Source: Novosphingobium silvae (lineage in GTDB: Bacteria > Pseudomonadota > Alphaproteobacteria > Sphingomonadales > Sphingomonadaceae). From it: 64,000 bases of DNA. Made by a program: the position numbers and the translations under genes. Location of the stretch: the NCBI RefSeq assembly GCF_009856825.1, contig NZ_WVTD01000016.1:28796-92795 (forward strand). Direction: 5' to 3'. This document shows, in pieces, positions 55,593 through 64,000 of this stretch. Below the pieces are notes generated by a model. It was given only the letters and a program-made list of their open reading frames with translations, did not search any database and was not told where the DNA came from. Position 1 is the stretch's first letter, and each line of letters starts with the position of its first letter.

Positions 55593-56681
55593 TCAGTCCG
55601 GGATGGCGTCGATGTTTGTCGGCTCGACACGAGGCTGGGCGTTCATCTCATGGCGGTAGCGGGTGGATCGTTCATAGGCGGCGATGCGCACGCGCATGAT
55701 CGAGCCGAGTGGCTGATGATCGCGGATACCGTGCCAGGGATTGAACGACAGCACATCATCGCCGTAGACGCGCCGCGCCGGCGAATAGGCCTCCTGTGGC
55801 GGGATGCGCAGGGTCGCGATCGGCTGGTGCGGCGAAAGGTCTTCCGGCCAGAGCACGGCGGCGTCCTCGACCGGCATCCTGTCGAGATCGGCACAGAGCT
55901 GAGCACGGAGCTGATACTCTGCGCCTTGCTCGCGGAAATGTTCAACCACCAGATCGCGCATGGTGGAATCCTCAACCGCGCCGACATCCTTGCCGGTCAG
56001 TGCACGGACGTTGTCGGAGAACGGCGCGGCACTGATCTTGGCGATATGGTCGCCGAAGCGGATCGCCGCCATCGAATGATAGGTTTCGCCCAGCAGATGG
56101 TTATTGTCGCGAGCGAGCCCGCGCAGCGTGGCGCCGGGCTCGACGCCGACCGCTTCGACTGCCGCCTCCACGCCGCGCGCGACCCCAGCCATCGCTCGCT
56201 GGAGAAAGGCCGGGTTCTGGGCATTCTGCTCCAGAAGGCCGATGAGCTGGCGATATTTACCGATCGTGCCGAAGCTCAAGGTCGGGATGTTGACGAGCAG
56301 GAAATCCTGGTTGTGGCCCTGGTCTTCGGGGAGAAGCCGCTCGCCATCGACACCGATCACCTTGATCGCCATGCCGCGTGGGGCGGGAATGGTATCGGAG
56401 TGGATGTCGCCCGGCGCCGAAGAGAGGCGGATCACCACGGAATAGGTGGCCGGGCGAGCGAAAAGCCCCTGGCGCAGATGCTCCGGCAGTTCCGGGACGA
56501 CGAGTTCGCCCTTCAGGAACCCGTGGCTCTTGGCATGGGCGTCGCGCACCGCATGCCGATGGCGCTCGAACGCCTTGCGGTTGGTGCTCGCCATGATTTC
56601 GAGGATTTCGGCGGTGAGCCGCTCCTCGTCTTCGCCGAGCACTTCGACGCTGGTGGAGTAGGGGATATAGGTCTCAGCCAA
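55593..56681 (-). CDS. catalase-family haem protein (possible fatty-acid hydroperoxidase)
   Basis: A 362-residue single-domain catalase relative. Catalase-like segments: RDAHAKSHGFLKGELVVPEL (distal His region), TYSVVIRLSSAPGDIHSDTI, PRGMAIKVIGV, DFLLVNIPTLSF and FNPWHGIRDHQPLGSIMRVR. It is shorter than true catalases (about 480-750) and its C-terminal AAYERSTRYRHEM departs from the usual proximal Tyr motif. Similar mini-catalases include peroxidases, allene oxide synthase-like and hydroperoxide-processing enzymes. It is the first gene of a three-gene operon divergent from tetR and the oleate hydratase operon. Confidence 0.87.
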   Translation of the reverse strand: MAETYIPYSTSVEVLGEDEERLTAEILEIMASTNRKAFERHRHAVRDAHAKSHGFLKGELVVPELPEHLRQGLFARPATYSVVIRLSSAPGDIHSDTIPAPRGMAIKVIGVDGERLLPEDQGHNQDFLLVNIPTLSFGTIGKYRQLIGLLEQNAQNPAFLQRAMAGVARGVEAAVEAVGVEPGATLRGLARDNNHLLGETYHSMAAIRFGDHIAKISAAPFSDNVRALTGKDVGAVEDSTMRDLVVEHFREQGAEYQLRAQLCADLDRMPVEDAAVLWPEDLSPHQPIATLRIPPQEAYSPARRVYGDDVLSFNPWHGIRDHQPLGSIMRVRIAAYERSTRYRHEMNAQPRVEPTNIDAIPD

Positions 56682-56716
56682 GGGCGATCCTTCGAACCGG
56701 ATTTTCGTTGCATTCG

Positions 56717-56734
56717 AGATATCAGGTGATATCT
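56717..56734. promoter_or_regulatory. 18-bp TetR operator between divergent operons
   Basis: AGATATCA-GG-TGATATCT is a perfect 8+2+8 inverted repeat in the 121-bp divergent region, 36 bp from the catalase-family start and 69 bp from tetR. One repressor dimer here could control both the peroxidase operon and the oleate hydratase operon. Confidence 0.75.
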
Positions 56735-56802
56735 GGTTTTACGGTGAACGCCGACATGGGTGAAAGGTTTCCATGCCGTGCTGAATTGGAGGTCGATCGC
56801 TC

Positions 56803-57417
56803 ATGCGCCTCACGCGAAAGGAAACGCAGCGCCAGACGCGGGATAAGCTGCTCGCCGCAGCACATTCGTCCATTGTGGAAGAAGGGGTGGCGGCCATGTC
56901 GATCCGCAACATCTGTAGTGCAGCGGGTCATTCGCAGGGGGCCTTCTATTCGAATTTTGCAAGCAAGGACGATCTGCTGGTCGAGATTCTGCAGGCTCAT
57001 ATCCAGGACGAGGTCGTGCTTCTGCGCGATCTGGTCGCCCACTGCTCCGGCGATGATATCGAGGCGACTCTGCAAGTGCTTGCGGCGCGGCTGGCTAAGC
57101 TGGCTGACGAACAGCATTGGTCGCTGCTTTCGATCGAATTGCAGCTTCATGCGCGGCGGGACCCCGCGTTCGCTGAACGGCATCGCGAAGGAAAGGCCGC
57201 CTGCCACCATTTGTTCGGAGAACTTGTGGCGGATCTGACGCGGCGCTTTGCGCTTCGGCCTGCCTTGCCGCCGCTGCAGACCGGGATCGGCCTCTATGCA
57301 CTGTGGATGGGACTGGCGGTCGAGGGCGATGTCGAAGGCGCTATTCCCCGAGAGCAAATGCTTGTCGGCTTCTTTCGCGCGATGGCAGGCCTCGATGCGC
57401 CATCCACCCGGTCATGA
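56803..57417 (+). CDS. TetR-family regulator of the oleate/peroxidase module
   Basis: A 204-residue TetR protein: HTH at about residues 10-55 (RQTRDKLLAAAHSSIVEEGV, AAMSIRNICSAAGHSQGAFY, SNFASKDDLL), helical ligand domain after. It resembles regulators that sense acyl-CoA or fatty acids, though the ligand is not evident. Its stop overlaps the thioesterase ATG (ATGA), so it is first gene of the plus operon. The 18-bp palindrome upstream is its likely operator. Confidence 0.9.
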   Translation: MRLTRKETQRQTRDKLLAAAHSSIVEEGVAAMSIRNICSAAGHSQGAFYSNFASKDDLLVEILQAHIQDEVVLLRDLVAHCSGDDIEATLQVLAARLAKLADEQHWSLLSIELQLHARRDPAFAERHREGKAACHHLFGELVADLTRRFALRPALPPLQTGIGLYALWMGLAVEGDVEGAIPREQMLVGFFRAMAGLDAPSTRS

Positions 57418-57911
57418 GCCTTCCTGGCGAAGGACGCCGCAGGATCGGCTGCGATGCTTCAGGCGTGCCCTTGGCTGGAAAAGTGGACGAACGTCGGCGC
57501 TTCCATATCCGTTTCCAGGCAACCGAAGAAGACATCGATGAACTCGGCCATGTCAACAATGCGGTCTGGGTGACCTGGATTCAGGATGTGTCGGTGGCGC
57601 ACTGGCTGACAGCCGCGCGTCCGAGGGATGCCGACACCTATGTTGCTATGGTGCTCAGGCACGAGGTCGATTACCGCGGCAATATCCGGGCGGGCGAAGA
57701 GACCTTTGCCATAACCTGGGTCGAAGGGAAGCCGCGCGGAGCGAGATACGCCCGGTGCGTCGAGTTCAAAGACAGTAACGGTCAGACGCTCGTCGCGGCC
57801 CTGTCGCAATGGGTGCTCATCGAGAAAGCTACCGGCAAGCTGGTTCGCGTGCCCGCCGAAGTCGCTGCGCCGTTTCTCTATGAAACCCGACGCAAGGAAG
57901 AGAATGAATGA
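57414..57911 (+). CDS. acyl-CoA thioesterase (4HBT hotdog)
   Basis: A 165-residue hotdog thioesterase of the 4-hydroxybenzoyl-CoA thioesterase/FadM group: FQATEEDIDELGHVNNAVWV (catalytic Asp near the helix start), TWIQDVSVAHWLTAARP, MVLRHEVDYRGNIRAGEETF. ATG 57414 overlaps the TetR stop, and the gene ends in an ATGA overlap with the next gene. The first 25 residues precede the conserved fold; GTG 57462 would give a shorter form. It likely frees hydroxy- or oxo-acyl groups from CoA. Confidence 0.88.
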   Translation: MSLPGEGRRRIGCDASGVPLAGKVDERRRFHIRFQATEEDIDELGHVNNAVWVTWIQDVSVAHWLTAARPRDADTYVAMVLRHEVDYRGNIRAGEETFAITWVEGKPRGARYARCVEFKDSNGQTLVAALSQWVLIEKATGKLVRVPAEVAAPFLYETRRKEENE

Positions 57912-58771
57912 GCGACATCCTGAAAGTGACGGTGCTAGGCACCGGTGTCCTCGGCAGCCAGATCGCCTTCCAGGCCGCCTATAGTGGCTTTGACGTTACC
58001 GCTTATGAGATCAGCGACGAAGCACTCGACCAGGCGAGGCATCGGTTCGAAACGCTTGTAGAAACCTACGTGAAAGAGGTGACGGGTGCGGCTGACGGCA
58101 AGGCAGCCGAAGCTTCGAGACGCATCACGCTCACCGCCGATCTTGGGGCTGCGGTTGCGAATGCCGATCTGGTCATCGAAGCGGTTCCGGAAGTGCTCGA
58201 GATCAAGCAGGCGCTCTACGAGAAACTGGCGGGGCTCGCGCCTGACAGAACGATCTTCGCCACCAATAGCTCGACTTTGCTGCCGAGCGACCTCAAAGCC
58301 TTCACCGGCCGCCCGGACCGTTTCCTGGCGCTGCACTTCGCCAACAGCATCTGGAAGTTCAACACTGCCGAGGTGATGGGTACGGACGACACCGATCCGG
58401 CCGTGTTCGATACCCTGATCGCCTTCTCCTCCGCGATCGGCATGGTGCCGATCCCGGTGCGCAAGGAAAAAGCGGGCTACGTCCTCAACTCCCTGCTGGT
58501 GCCGTTCCTGAACGCGGCCACCGATCTGGCTGCCGGCGGCTATGCCGAGCCGGAAGATGTCGACAAGGTCTGGCGGATCGCCACCGGCGCGCCGATGGGG
58601 CCGTTCCAGATCTACGACATCATCGGATTGAACACCCCCTACAACATCCTGTCGCACGGTGATGAGCACGCACAGTCGCTCGCCGCGTGGCTGAAGGAAA
58701 ACTACATCGACAAGGGCAAGCTCGGCATCGCGTCGGGCGAAGGCTTCTACAGCTACAAGCCCGCCGACTGA
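57908..58771 (+). CDS. 3-hydroxyacyl-CoA dehydrogenase, short form
   Basis: A 287-residue single-domain dehydrogenase. Rossmann motif VTVLGTGVLGSQIAFQAAYS (about residues 7-26), VIEAVPEVLEIKQALYEKLA, catalytic-site ATNSSTLLPSDL and LHFANSIWKFNTAEVM (usual motif HFFNP replaced by HFANSIW), then the C-terminal APMGPFQIYDIIG. The changed HFANS segment suggests an unusual substrate. It could oxidise the hydroxyl made by hydration, for example 10-hydroxystearate as an acyl chain, though canonical substrates are 3-hydroxyacyl-CoA. Confidence 0.88.
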   Translation: MSDILKVTVLGTGVLGSQIAFQAAYSGFDVTAYEISDEALDQARHRFETLVETYVKEVTGAADGKAAEASRRITLTADLGAAVANADLVIEAVPEVLEIKQALYEKLAGLAPDRTIFATNSSTLLPSDLKAFTGRPDRFLALHFANSIWKFNTAEVMGTDDTDPAVFDTLIAFSSAIGMVPIPVRKEKAGYVLNSLLVPFLNAATDLAAGGYAEPEDVDKVWRIATGAPMGPFQIYDIIGLNTPYNILSHGDEHAQSLAAWLKENYIDKGKLGIASGEGFYSYKPAD

Positions 58772-58798
58772 TCCCAACAAGAAAAACAGGAGTTTGCC

Positions 58799-60565
58799 AT
58801 GCATTATAGCAGTGGAAACTATGAAGCCTTTGTCCGTCCACGCAAGCCGGAAGGCGCCGACAAAAAGACGGCGTGGTTCGTCGGCTCGGGCCTCGCGGGG
58901 CTCGCCGGCGCCGCCTTCCTGATCCGCGACGGCGGCGTTTCGGGCGACCGCATCACCATATTGGAAGAGCTGGAAATCCCCGGCGGCGCGCTCGATGGTC
59001 TGGACGTGCCCGAAAAGGGCTTCGTCATTCGCGGCGGCCGCGAGATGGAGGAGCATTTCGAGTGCCTGTGGGACCTCTATCGCTCGATCCCCTCGCTGGA
59101 GATCGAGGATGCCAGCGTGCTCGACGAATTCTACCGGCTCAACAAGGACGATCCGAACTTTTCGCTCCAGCGTACGACGCAGAACCAGGGCCAGGACGTG
59201 CCCGACAAAGCGCTGTTGACGCTCAACGACAAGGCCCAGAAGGACCTGCTCTCGGTCTTCCTCGCGACGCGCGAGGAGATGGAGAACAAGCGTATCAACG
59301 AGGTCTTCGGCGAAGACTTCCTCAAAAGCAATTTCTGGCTCTACTGGCGCACCATGTTCGCCTTCGAGGAATGGCATTCCGCGCTGGAGATGAAGCTCTA
59401 CCTGCACCGCTTCATCCATCATATCGGCAGTCTCGCCGACTTCTCCTCGCTCAAGTTCAACCGCTACAACCAGTATGAATCGATGGTCCTGCCGCTGGTG
59501 AAGTGGCTGACCGATCACGGCGTCACGTTCCGCTACGGCGTCGAGGTCACCGATGTCGATTTCGACATCCAGCCCGGCCGCAAGCAAGCGACCCGCATTC
59601 ACTGGAAAGAGCGCGGCGTCGAAGGCGGCGTCGATCTCGGGCCAGACGATCTCGTCTTCATCACGATCGGGTCGCTGACCGAGAACTCGGACAATGGCGA
59701 CCACAAGACGCCAGCGAAACTGAACGAGGGACCGGCGCCGGCCTGGGACCTGTGGCGGCGGATAGCTGCCAAGGATCCGGCCTTCGGTCGCCCCGATGTA
59801 TTCGGGGGCCATATCCCGGAAACGAAATGGGCCTCCGCGTCGATCACTGCCCTCGATGCCCGTATTCCGGCCTATGTCGAGAAGATCACGAAGCGGAACC
59901 CCTTCACCGGCAAGATCGTCTCAGCGGGTATCGTCACGGTGAAGGACTCGGCGTGGCTGCTGAGCTGGACGGTTCATCGCCAGCCGCATTTCAAGAAGCA
60001 GCCCAAGGACCAGATGATCGCCTGGTTCTATGCGCTCTTCGTCGACAAGCCAGGCGACTATGTGAAGAAGCCGATGCAGGAATGCACCGGCGAGGAGATC
60101 ACCCAGGAATGGCTCTATCACCTCGGCGTGCCGGTCGAGGACATTCCCGAACTCGCAGCCTCCGGCGCCAGCACCGTGCCCACGATGATGCCCTATATCA
60201 CCGCCTTCTTCATGCCGCGCCAGGCGGGTGACCGGCCGGACGTGGTGCCGGAGGGCGCGGTCAACTTCGCCTTCATCGGCCAGTTCGCGGAATCGAAGCA
60301 GCGGGACTGCATCTTCACCACGGAATATTCGGTGAGAACCCCGATGGAGGCCGTCTATACGCTGATGAATGTCGAGCGCGGTGTGCCGGAGGTCTTCAAC
60401 TCGACCTATGACATCCGTACGCTGTTGGCGGCGATCGGTCCGCTGAGGGACGGCAAGGGTATCGACCTTCCCGGACCGGCCTTTCTGCGCAAGCTGCTGA
60501 TGAAGAAGCTCGAAGGCACCGAGATCGCCAAGCTGCTCGAAGAGTTCCATCTGATCGAGGAGTGA
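58799..60565 (+). CDS. ohyA: oleate hydratase (MCRA family)
   Basis: A 588-residue FAD-dependent fatty-acid hydratase of the myosin-cross-reactive antigen family. FAD motif: AWFVGSGLAGLAGAAFLIRD; signatures: ILEELEIPGGALDG, FVIRGGREMEEHFECLWDLY, SLADFSSLKFNRYNQYESMV and NFAFIGQFAESKQRDCIFTT. It adds water to the cis-9 double bond of unsaturated fatty acids, giving 10-hydroxystearate from oleate, and in other bacteria protects against toxic unsaturated fatty acids. It ends the tetR-thioesterase-dehydrogenase operon, 27 nt after the dehydrogenase, with an AGGAG-type ribosome site. Confidence 0.95.
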   Translation: MHYSSGNYEAFVRPRKPEGADKKTAWFVGSGLAGLAGAAFLIRDGGVSGDRITILEELEIPGGALDGLDVPEKGFVIRGGREMEEHFECLWDLYRSIPSLEIEDASVLDEFYRLNKDDPNFSLQRTTQNQGQDVPDKALLTLNDKAQKDLLSVFLATREEMENKRINEVFGEDFLKSNFWLYWRTMFAFEEWHSALEMKLYLHRFIHHIGSLADFSSLKFNRYNQYESMVLPLVKWLTDHGVTFRYGVEVTDVDFDIQPGRKQATRIHWKERGVEGGVDLGPDDLVFITIGSLTENSDNGDHKTPAKLNEGPAPAWDLWRRIAAKDPAFGRPDVFGGHIPETKWASASITALDARIPAYVEKITKRNPFTGKIVSAGIVTVKDSAWLLSWTVHRQPHFKKQPKDQMIAWFYALFVDKPGDYVKKPMQECTGEEITQEWLYHLGVPVEDIPELAASGASTVPTMMPYITAFFMPRQAGDRPDVVPEGAVNFAFIGQFAESKQRDCIFTTEYSVRTPMEAVYTLMNVERGVPEVFNSTYDIRTLLAAIGPLRDGKGIDLPGPAFLRKLLMKKLEGTEIAKLLEEFHLIEE

Positions 60566-60606
60566 AGGCAAACCAATAGGCCCGCGGGGCGTGCGAAAGG
60601 TGATGA

Positions 60607-63096
60607 ATGGCCGACGACGATCAGAAGAGCGAACGCGCCGCCGAGGTGACTGGGGCGCACGGCCATCATCACCATCATGAGCCGGACGGCGAAACGCCGT
60701 CCGGTCACGTCGACCATGATCCGGTCTGCGGCATGGTGGTCGATCCCGCCAGGACCGCTCACAATGCTGAGTATGAAGGCGAGCGCTACGTCTTCTGCTC
60801 GGCCGGCTGCAAGGCGAAGTTCGACGCCGACCCCGTGCATTATGCGGCACTGGCAGCGCATGCTGCACATCACCATGAGGGTGCTGCCGCCCATGGCGAT
60901 CATTCCCACCATAGCCACACGCATGGACCTGATACCCATGAGCATCACCACGTTGCGGCAGTAACGGCAACCGCAACGGAAGGGACGATCTGGACATGCC
61001 CGATGCATCCGGAAATCCGCCGGGATGCGCCGGGTAGTTGCCCGATCTGCGGCATGGCGCTGGAGCCGCTGATCGCGGCGGCGGATGCCGGATCAAGCCC
61101 CGAACTCGCCGATATGACCCGACGCTTCTGGATCGGCCTCGTGCTCGCCTTGCCCGTGTTCCTGCTGGAGATGGGCGGTCACCTGATCCCGGCGCTGCAC
61201 CATTTGGTGCCGATGCGCATCTCGATCTGGATCCAGTTCGCGCTGGCGACGCCGGTGGTCCTGTGGGCCGGATGGCCGTTCTTCGAACGTGGCTGGGCGT
61301 CGATCGTCAACCGCAGCCTCAACATGTTCACGCTGATCGCGATGGGCACCGGGGTCGCCTGGGGCTACAGCATCGTCGCGACATTCGCGCCGCAGCTCTA
61401 CCCGCAGGCTTTCCGAGGCGCCGATGGCACGGTCGCGGTCTACTATGAGGCCGCGGCCGTGATCACCGTGCTGGTGCTGCTCGGTCAGGTCATGGAACTG
61501 CGCGCCCGGGAGCAGACCTCCGGCGCAATCCGCGCGCTTCTCAATCTCGCGCCGAAAACCGCCCGGCGGATCGGGCGGAACGATGCTGAAGAGGATATTC
61601 CTGTCGAAGCCGTCGTCATCGGTGATCGGCTCAGGGTCCGGCCCGGTGAAACCGTGCCGGTTGACGGCGTGGTCGAGCAGGGTCGCTCATCGATCGATGA
61701 ATCGATGGTGACCGGCGAATCCATGCCGGTGACGCGTGTAGTCGGCGAAGCGGTCGTAGGAGGTACGCTGAACCAGACCGGCGCGCTCGTCATCCGGGCT
61801 GAAAAAGTCGGGCGCGACACCATGCTCGCCCGCATTGTCCAGATGGTCGCGGATGCCCAGCGCTCGCGCGCGCCGATCCAGCGCATGGCTGATCAGGTGT
61901 CGGGCTGGTTCGTGCCGGTCGTCATCGCCGTCGCGCTGCTCGCCTTCGCGGCCTGGGGTGTATGGGGGCCGGAGCCGCGGCTGGCGCATGGCCTGATCGC
62001 GGCCGTTTCCGTGCTGATCATTGCCTGCCCCTGCGCGCTCGGGCTCGCGACGCCGATGTCGATCATGGTGGGTATCGGCAAGGGGGCGGCCGCCGGCGTT
62101 CTGATCAAGAACGCGGAGGCGCTCGAGCGGATGGAGAAGATCGATACTCTGGTGGTCGACAAAACCGGGACGCTTACGCAAGGAAAGCCGGCGGTGACCC
62201 GGATCGTCGTGGCCCCGCGATTTGTCGAGGAGACCATCCTGCGGCTTGCAGCCGGCGTGGAGAAGGCGTCCGAGCATCCGCTTGCGCGGGCGATCGTGGC
62301 GGCTGCCGACGAGCGAAAGATCACCATCCCCGATGTCGCCGACTTCGACTCGCCGACCGGCAAGGGGGCGATCGGTCGTGTCGAGGGCCGGCATGTGGTG
62401 CTCGGCAGCACCACCTTCCTCGCCGAACATGGGGTTGATACAGCGCCGCTCGCGGCACAGGCCGATGAGCTACGCCGCGACGGCGCAACCGCCATCTATA
62501 TCGGCATCGATAAAGCCATCGGCGGCATCTTCGCCATCGCCGACACGATCAAGGCGACCACGCCTGAGGCACTGAAGGCCCTGCATGCGGAAGGCATCCG
62601 CATCGTCATGCTGACCGGTGACAATCGCACCACAGCCGAAGCCGTTGCGAGAAAGCTCGGCATCGATGAGGTCGAGGCCGATGTGCTGCCGGACCAGAAA
62701 GCCGCGGTCGTCGAGCGCCTGAAGGCGCAGGGCAAGGTGGTGGCGATGGCGGGTGACGGCGTAAATGACGCGCCGGCGCTTGCCGCCGCCGATGTTGGTA
62801 TCGCCATGGGATCGGGAACCGACGTTGCGATCGAAAGTGCGGGCGTGACGCTGCTCAAGGGCGATCTCACCGGCATTGTCCGCGCGCGACGCCTGTCGCA
62901 GGCGACGATGGCCAACATCCGCCAGAACCTCGCCTTCGCGTTCATCTACAATGCGGCAGGCGTACCGATTGCGGCCGGTGCGCTCTATCCCACGTTTGGG
63001 CTGCTGCTGTCGCCGATCATCGCTGCTGCCGCGATGGCGCTGTCGTCCGTCAGCGTCATCGGCAATTCGCTGCGGCTCCGGACAGTGAAGGCATGA
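60607..63096 (+). CDS. copA: copper-translocating P-type ATPase with YHS and heavy-metal domains
   Basis: An 829-residue P1B-type ATPase for copper export. N-terminal His-rich tracts flank a YHS domain (DPVCGMVVDPARTAHNAEYE, FCSAGCKAKF, about residues 38-75); a heavy-metal-binding segment follows (IWTCPMHPEIRRDAPGSCPI, CGMALEPL). The pump core has the ion-path CPC in IACPCALGLATPMS, phosphorylation DKTGTLTQGK, and hinge GDGVNDAPALAAADVG. ATG 60607 is 39 nt after ohyA; it may share the transcript, although copper resistance is a separate trait. A hairpin of low quality follows the stop. Confidence 0.95.
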   Translation: MADDDQKSERAAEVTGAHGHHHHHEPDGETPSGHVDHDPVCGMVVDPARTAHNAEYEGERYVFCSAGCKAKFDADPVHYAALAAHAAHHHEGAAAHGDHSHHSHTHGPDTHEHHHVAAVTATATEGTIWTCPMHPEIRRDAPGSCPICGMALEPLIAAADAGSSPELADMTRRFWIGLVLALPVFLLEMGGHLIPALHHLVPMRISIWIQFALATPVVLWAGWPFFERGWASIVNRSLNMFTLIAMGTGVAWGYSIVATFAPQLYPQAFRGADGTVAVYYEAAAVITVLVLLGQVMELRAREQTSGAIRALLNLAPKTARRIGRNDAEEDIPVEAVVIGDRLRVRPGETVPVDGVVEQGRSSIDESMVTGESMPVTRVVGEAVVGGTLNQTGALVIRAEKVGRDTMLARIVQMVADAQRSRAPIQRMADQVSGWFVPVVIAVALLAFAAWGVWGPEPRLAHGLIAAVSVLIIACPCALGLATPMSIMVGIGKGAAAGVLIKNAEALERMEKIDTLVVDKTGTLTQGKPAVTRIVVAPRFVEETILRLAAGVEKASEHPLARAIVAAADERKITIPDVADFDSPTGKGAIGRVEGRHVVLGSTTFLAEHGVDTAPLAAQADELRRDGATAIYIGIDKAIGGIFAIADTIKATTPEALKALHAEGIRIVMLTGDNRTTAEAVARKLGIDEVEADVLPDQKAAVVERLKAQGKVVAMAGDGVNDAPALAAADVGIAMGSGTDVAIESAGVTLLKGDLTGIVRARRLSQATMANIRQNLAFAFIYNAAGVPIAAGALYPTFGLLLSPIIAAAAMALSSVSVIGNSLRLRTVKA

Positions 63097-63139
63097 CGGA
63101 CCGAGGCCCCGACCTTGTGGCGGGGTCTTGCGTGGGGTC

Positions 63140-63232
63140 TTAGTCGGCGCGCCTGCCGTTGGGGCGGGACCAGATCAGCGAGAAGGTGTCTTCGCCCTCG
63201 TTGTCGAAGAGGTTGGCATAGATCAGAGCGCC
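63140..63232 (-). pseudogene. 3' fragment of a DUF736 gene
   Basis: The minus strand ends a frame with IYANLFDNEGEDTFSLIWSR and PNGRRAD before a TAA at 63140, the characteristic C-terminus of DUF736 proteins carried on alphaproteobacterial conjugative elements. The upstream part is missing: the adjacent frame belongs to a serine recombinase remnant that overlaps it. The junction marks a past insertion or deletion. Confidence 0.7.
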
Positions 63233-64000
63233 GATCTTCTCATGATGCCCTCGGCTGTCAGGGCGTCCGCGATCTGACGGTCGAGTGATCCCACAGCATT
63301 GAGCGTTCGCACCATCTCCTCGATGCGTGCGAAGTGAGCCAGATCGTCATAGTTGGCGGTATTGCGGATGATCACATGCTCTGTTCGCGCGCCGGTCTGC
63401 CACAGGATCGCGAACCAGATACGGCCTTGCGCACGGCTCTTGTCGACCGTCACGCTGTCGATCACGAGCCGCATCATCTCTTTGCGTTCGTCGATGCCAG
63501 CCCGCTTCGAGAACGCGGGCAACAGGGTCGGCAATGGTCAGGATACGCGTTCGCGCGGCGGCGGCCAGGGCGTTAACCTGCTCGACATGCCACCGCGCGT
63601 AATCCTGTTAGACGCGTCGGCTTCGCGTATTTTCTCTTCCCACAACGTTTCCAGCGAACGTGCGACGAGCCGCTTTTCCGACTCCACGGCATCATATTGT
63701 CGGCGTGCACGCTCCGCTTCGTAATGCGCCTTCTCCCGATTCAGCGCCCATTGACGTTCCAGCAGCCGGTTTTCGCCGTTCATCTGTTCATGAGCCGCAA
63801 GCGCAAGGTCGATGCGATCGGGTTGCAGAGCTTCGATCAACAGCCGCTCGACCTCTGCATCAACCTGGTTTGCGCGCACATTCTGGCAGTGCCCGCTCTG
63901 CTCGCTATCGATGCAGTGATAGACGGGGGTCTTCTTATGGGCAGAGTGAGTGAAGACCCATGCGGTGTCCGCATATCCCGCAGACCACGATGCCTTGAAG
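63223..64000 (-). pseudogene. large serine recombinase, degraded and running off the window
   Basis: The C-terminal third of a site-specific recombinase (the gene begins beyond the right edge). Segments: the zinc ribbon LQGIVVCGICGHRMG near 63960-64000, then in a different frame TPVYHCIDSEQSGHCQNVRA, VERLLIEALQPDRIDLALAA and a coiled coil NREKAHYEAERARRQYDAVE. A stop at 63538 interrupts it; downstream it resumes with ERKEMMRLVIDSVTVDKSRA and ends DALTAEGIMRRSAL. At least one frameshift (about 63950) and further damage near 63540-63590 break it. Likely inactive. Confidence 0.75.

Noticed and set aside
57935..59812. About 625-codon antisense frame over the dehydrogenase and oleate hydratase genes
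   Set aside because: It spans two confirmed genes on the other strand and contains no recognisable domain.

Overview
The window is GC-rich DNA from an alphaproteobacterium, most likely a sphingomonad (Sphingobium, Novosphingobium or Sphingomonas). This rests on protein style, on the parA-parB-repA order with an RPA-type replication initiator, and on several family types common on sphingomonad plasmids (DUF6880, DUF6796, a DUF736 remnant). The backbone genes and the density of broken genes suggest a large plasmid or plasmid-derived segment rather than core chromosome. No rRNA, tRNA or CRISPR array was recognised.

Left part, 0.3-19 kb, is replicon backbone and stress genes. It holds a winged-helix-like protein, an SRAP DNA-repair peptidase, and a scrambled remnant joining a DUF6361-like start to a umuC-like end. 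A minus-strand operon follows with a complete RpoD-type sigma factor, an unknown protein and a DUF6880 protein. Next come hipBA with three operators spaced exactly 50 bp, a DEDDh exonuclease, parA-parB-repA, a gene-poor origin-like stretch (two consensus DnaA boxes, a GGGGCA tandem repeat, AT-rich DNA), an unknown plasmid protein, and a tyrosine recombinase preceded by a coupled 40-codon ORF.

Middle, 19-23 kb, is a nitric-oxide detoxification operon (group III truncated globin, YeaR-like DUF1971 protein, flavohaemoglobin) behind a palindrome resembling an NsrR site. A scar follows: the end of an IS110-like transposase, a DUF6796 membrane protein and an MFS gene cut to 90 residues.

23-37 kb is a beta-oxidation block: MerR regulator, acyl-CoA ligase, FadL porin and DUF2147 protein on the minus strand; thiolase, bifunctional hydroxyacyl-CoA dehydrogenase/enoyl-CoA hydratase, acyl-CoA dehydrogenase, nitronate-monooxygenase-like protein, EtfB, EtfA, thioesterase, PHA-system protein and a lone acyl carrier protein on the plus strand. 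A perfect TGACGT-AA-ACGTCA palindrome lies before the plus-strand operon.

37-48 kb has a secreted alpha/beta hydrolase, a TolC-HlyD-two-permease efflux operon with no ATPase and a divergent TetR regulator, a MalT-like LuxR regulator and a class-3-type aldehyde dehydrogenase. 48-53.5 kb is a decaying accessory region: resolvase-brnT-brnA, a DUF2147 protein, a frameshifted GMC oxidoreductase, a SUKH immunity-type gene with an in-frame TGA, and an MFS gene with two frameshifts.

53.5-60.6 kb is the most unusual block. A TetR regulator with an 18-bp operator sits between a minus operon (catalase-family haem protein, unknown 203-residue protein, DyP peroxidase) and a plus operon (TetR, thioesterase, short 3-hydroxyacyl-CoA dehydrogenase, oleate hydratase). 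This looks like a combined fatty-acid hydration and peroxide-handling module. The right end has a copper P-type ATPase, a DUF736 remnant and a degraded large serine recombinase running off the edge.
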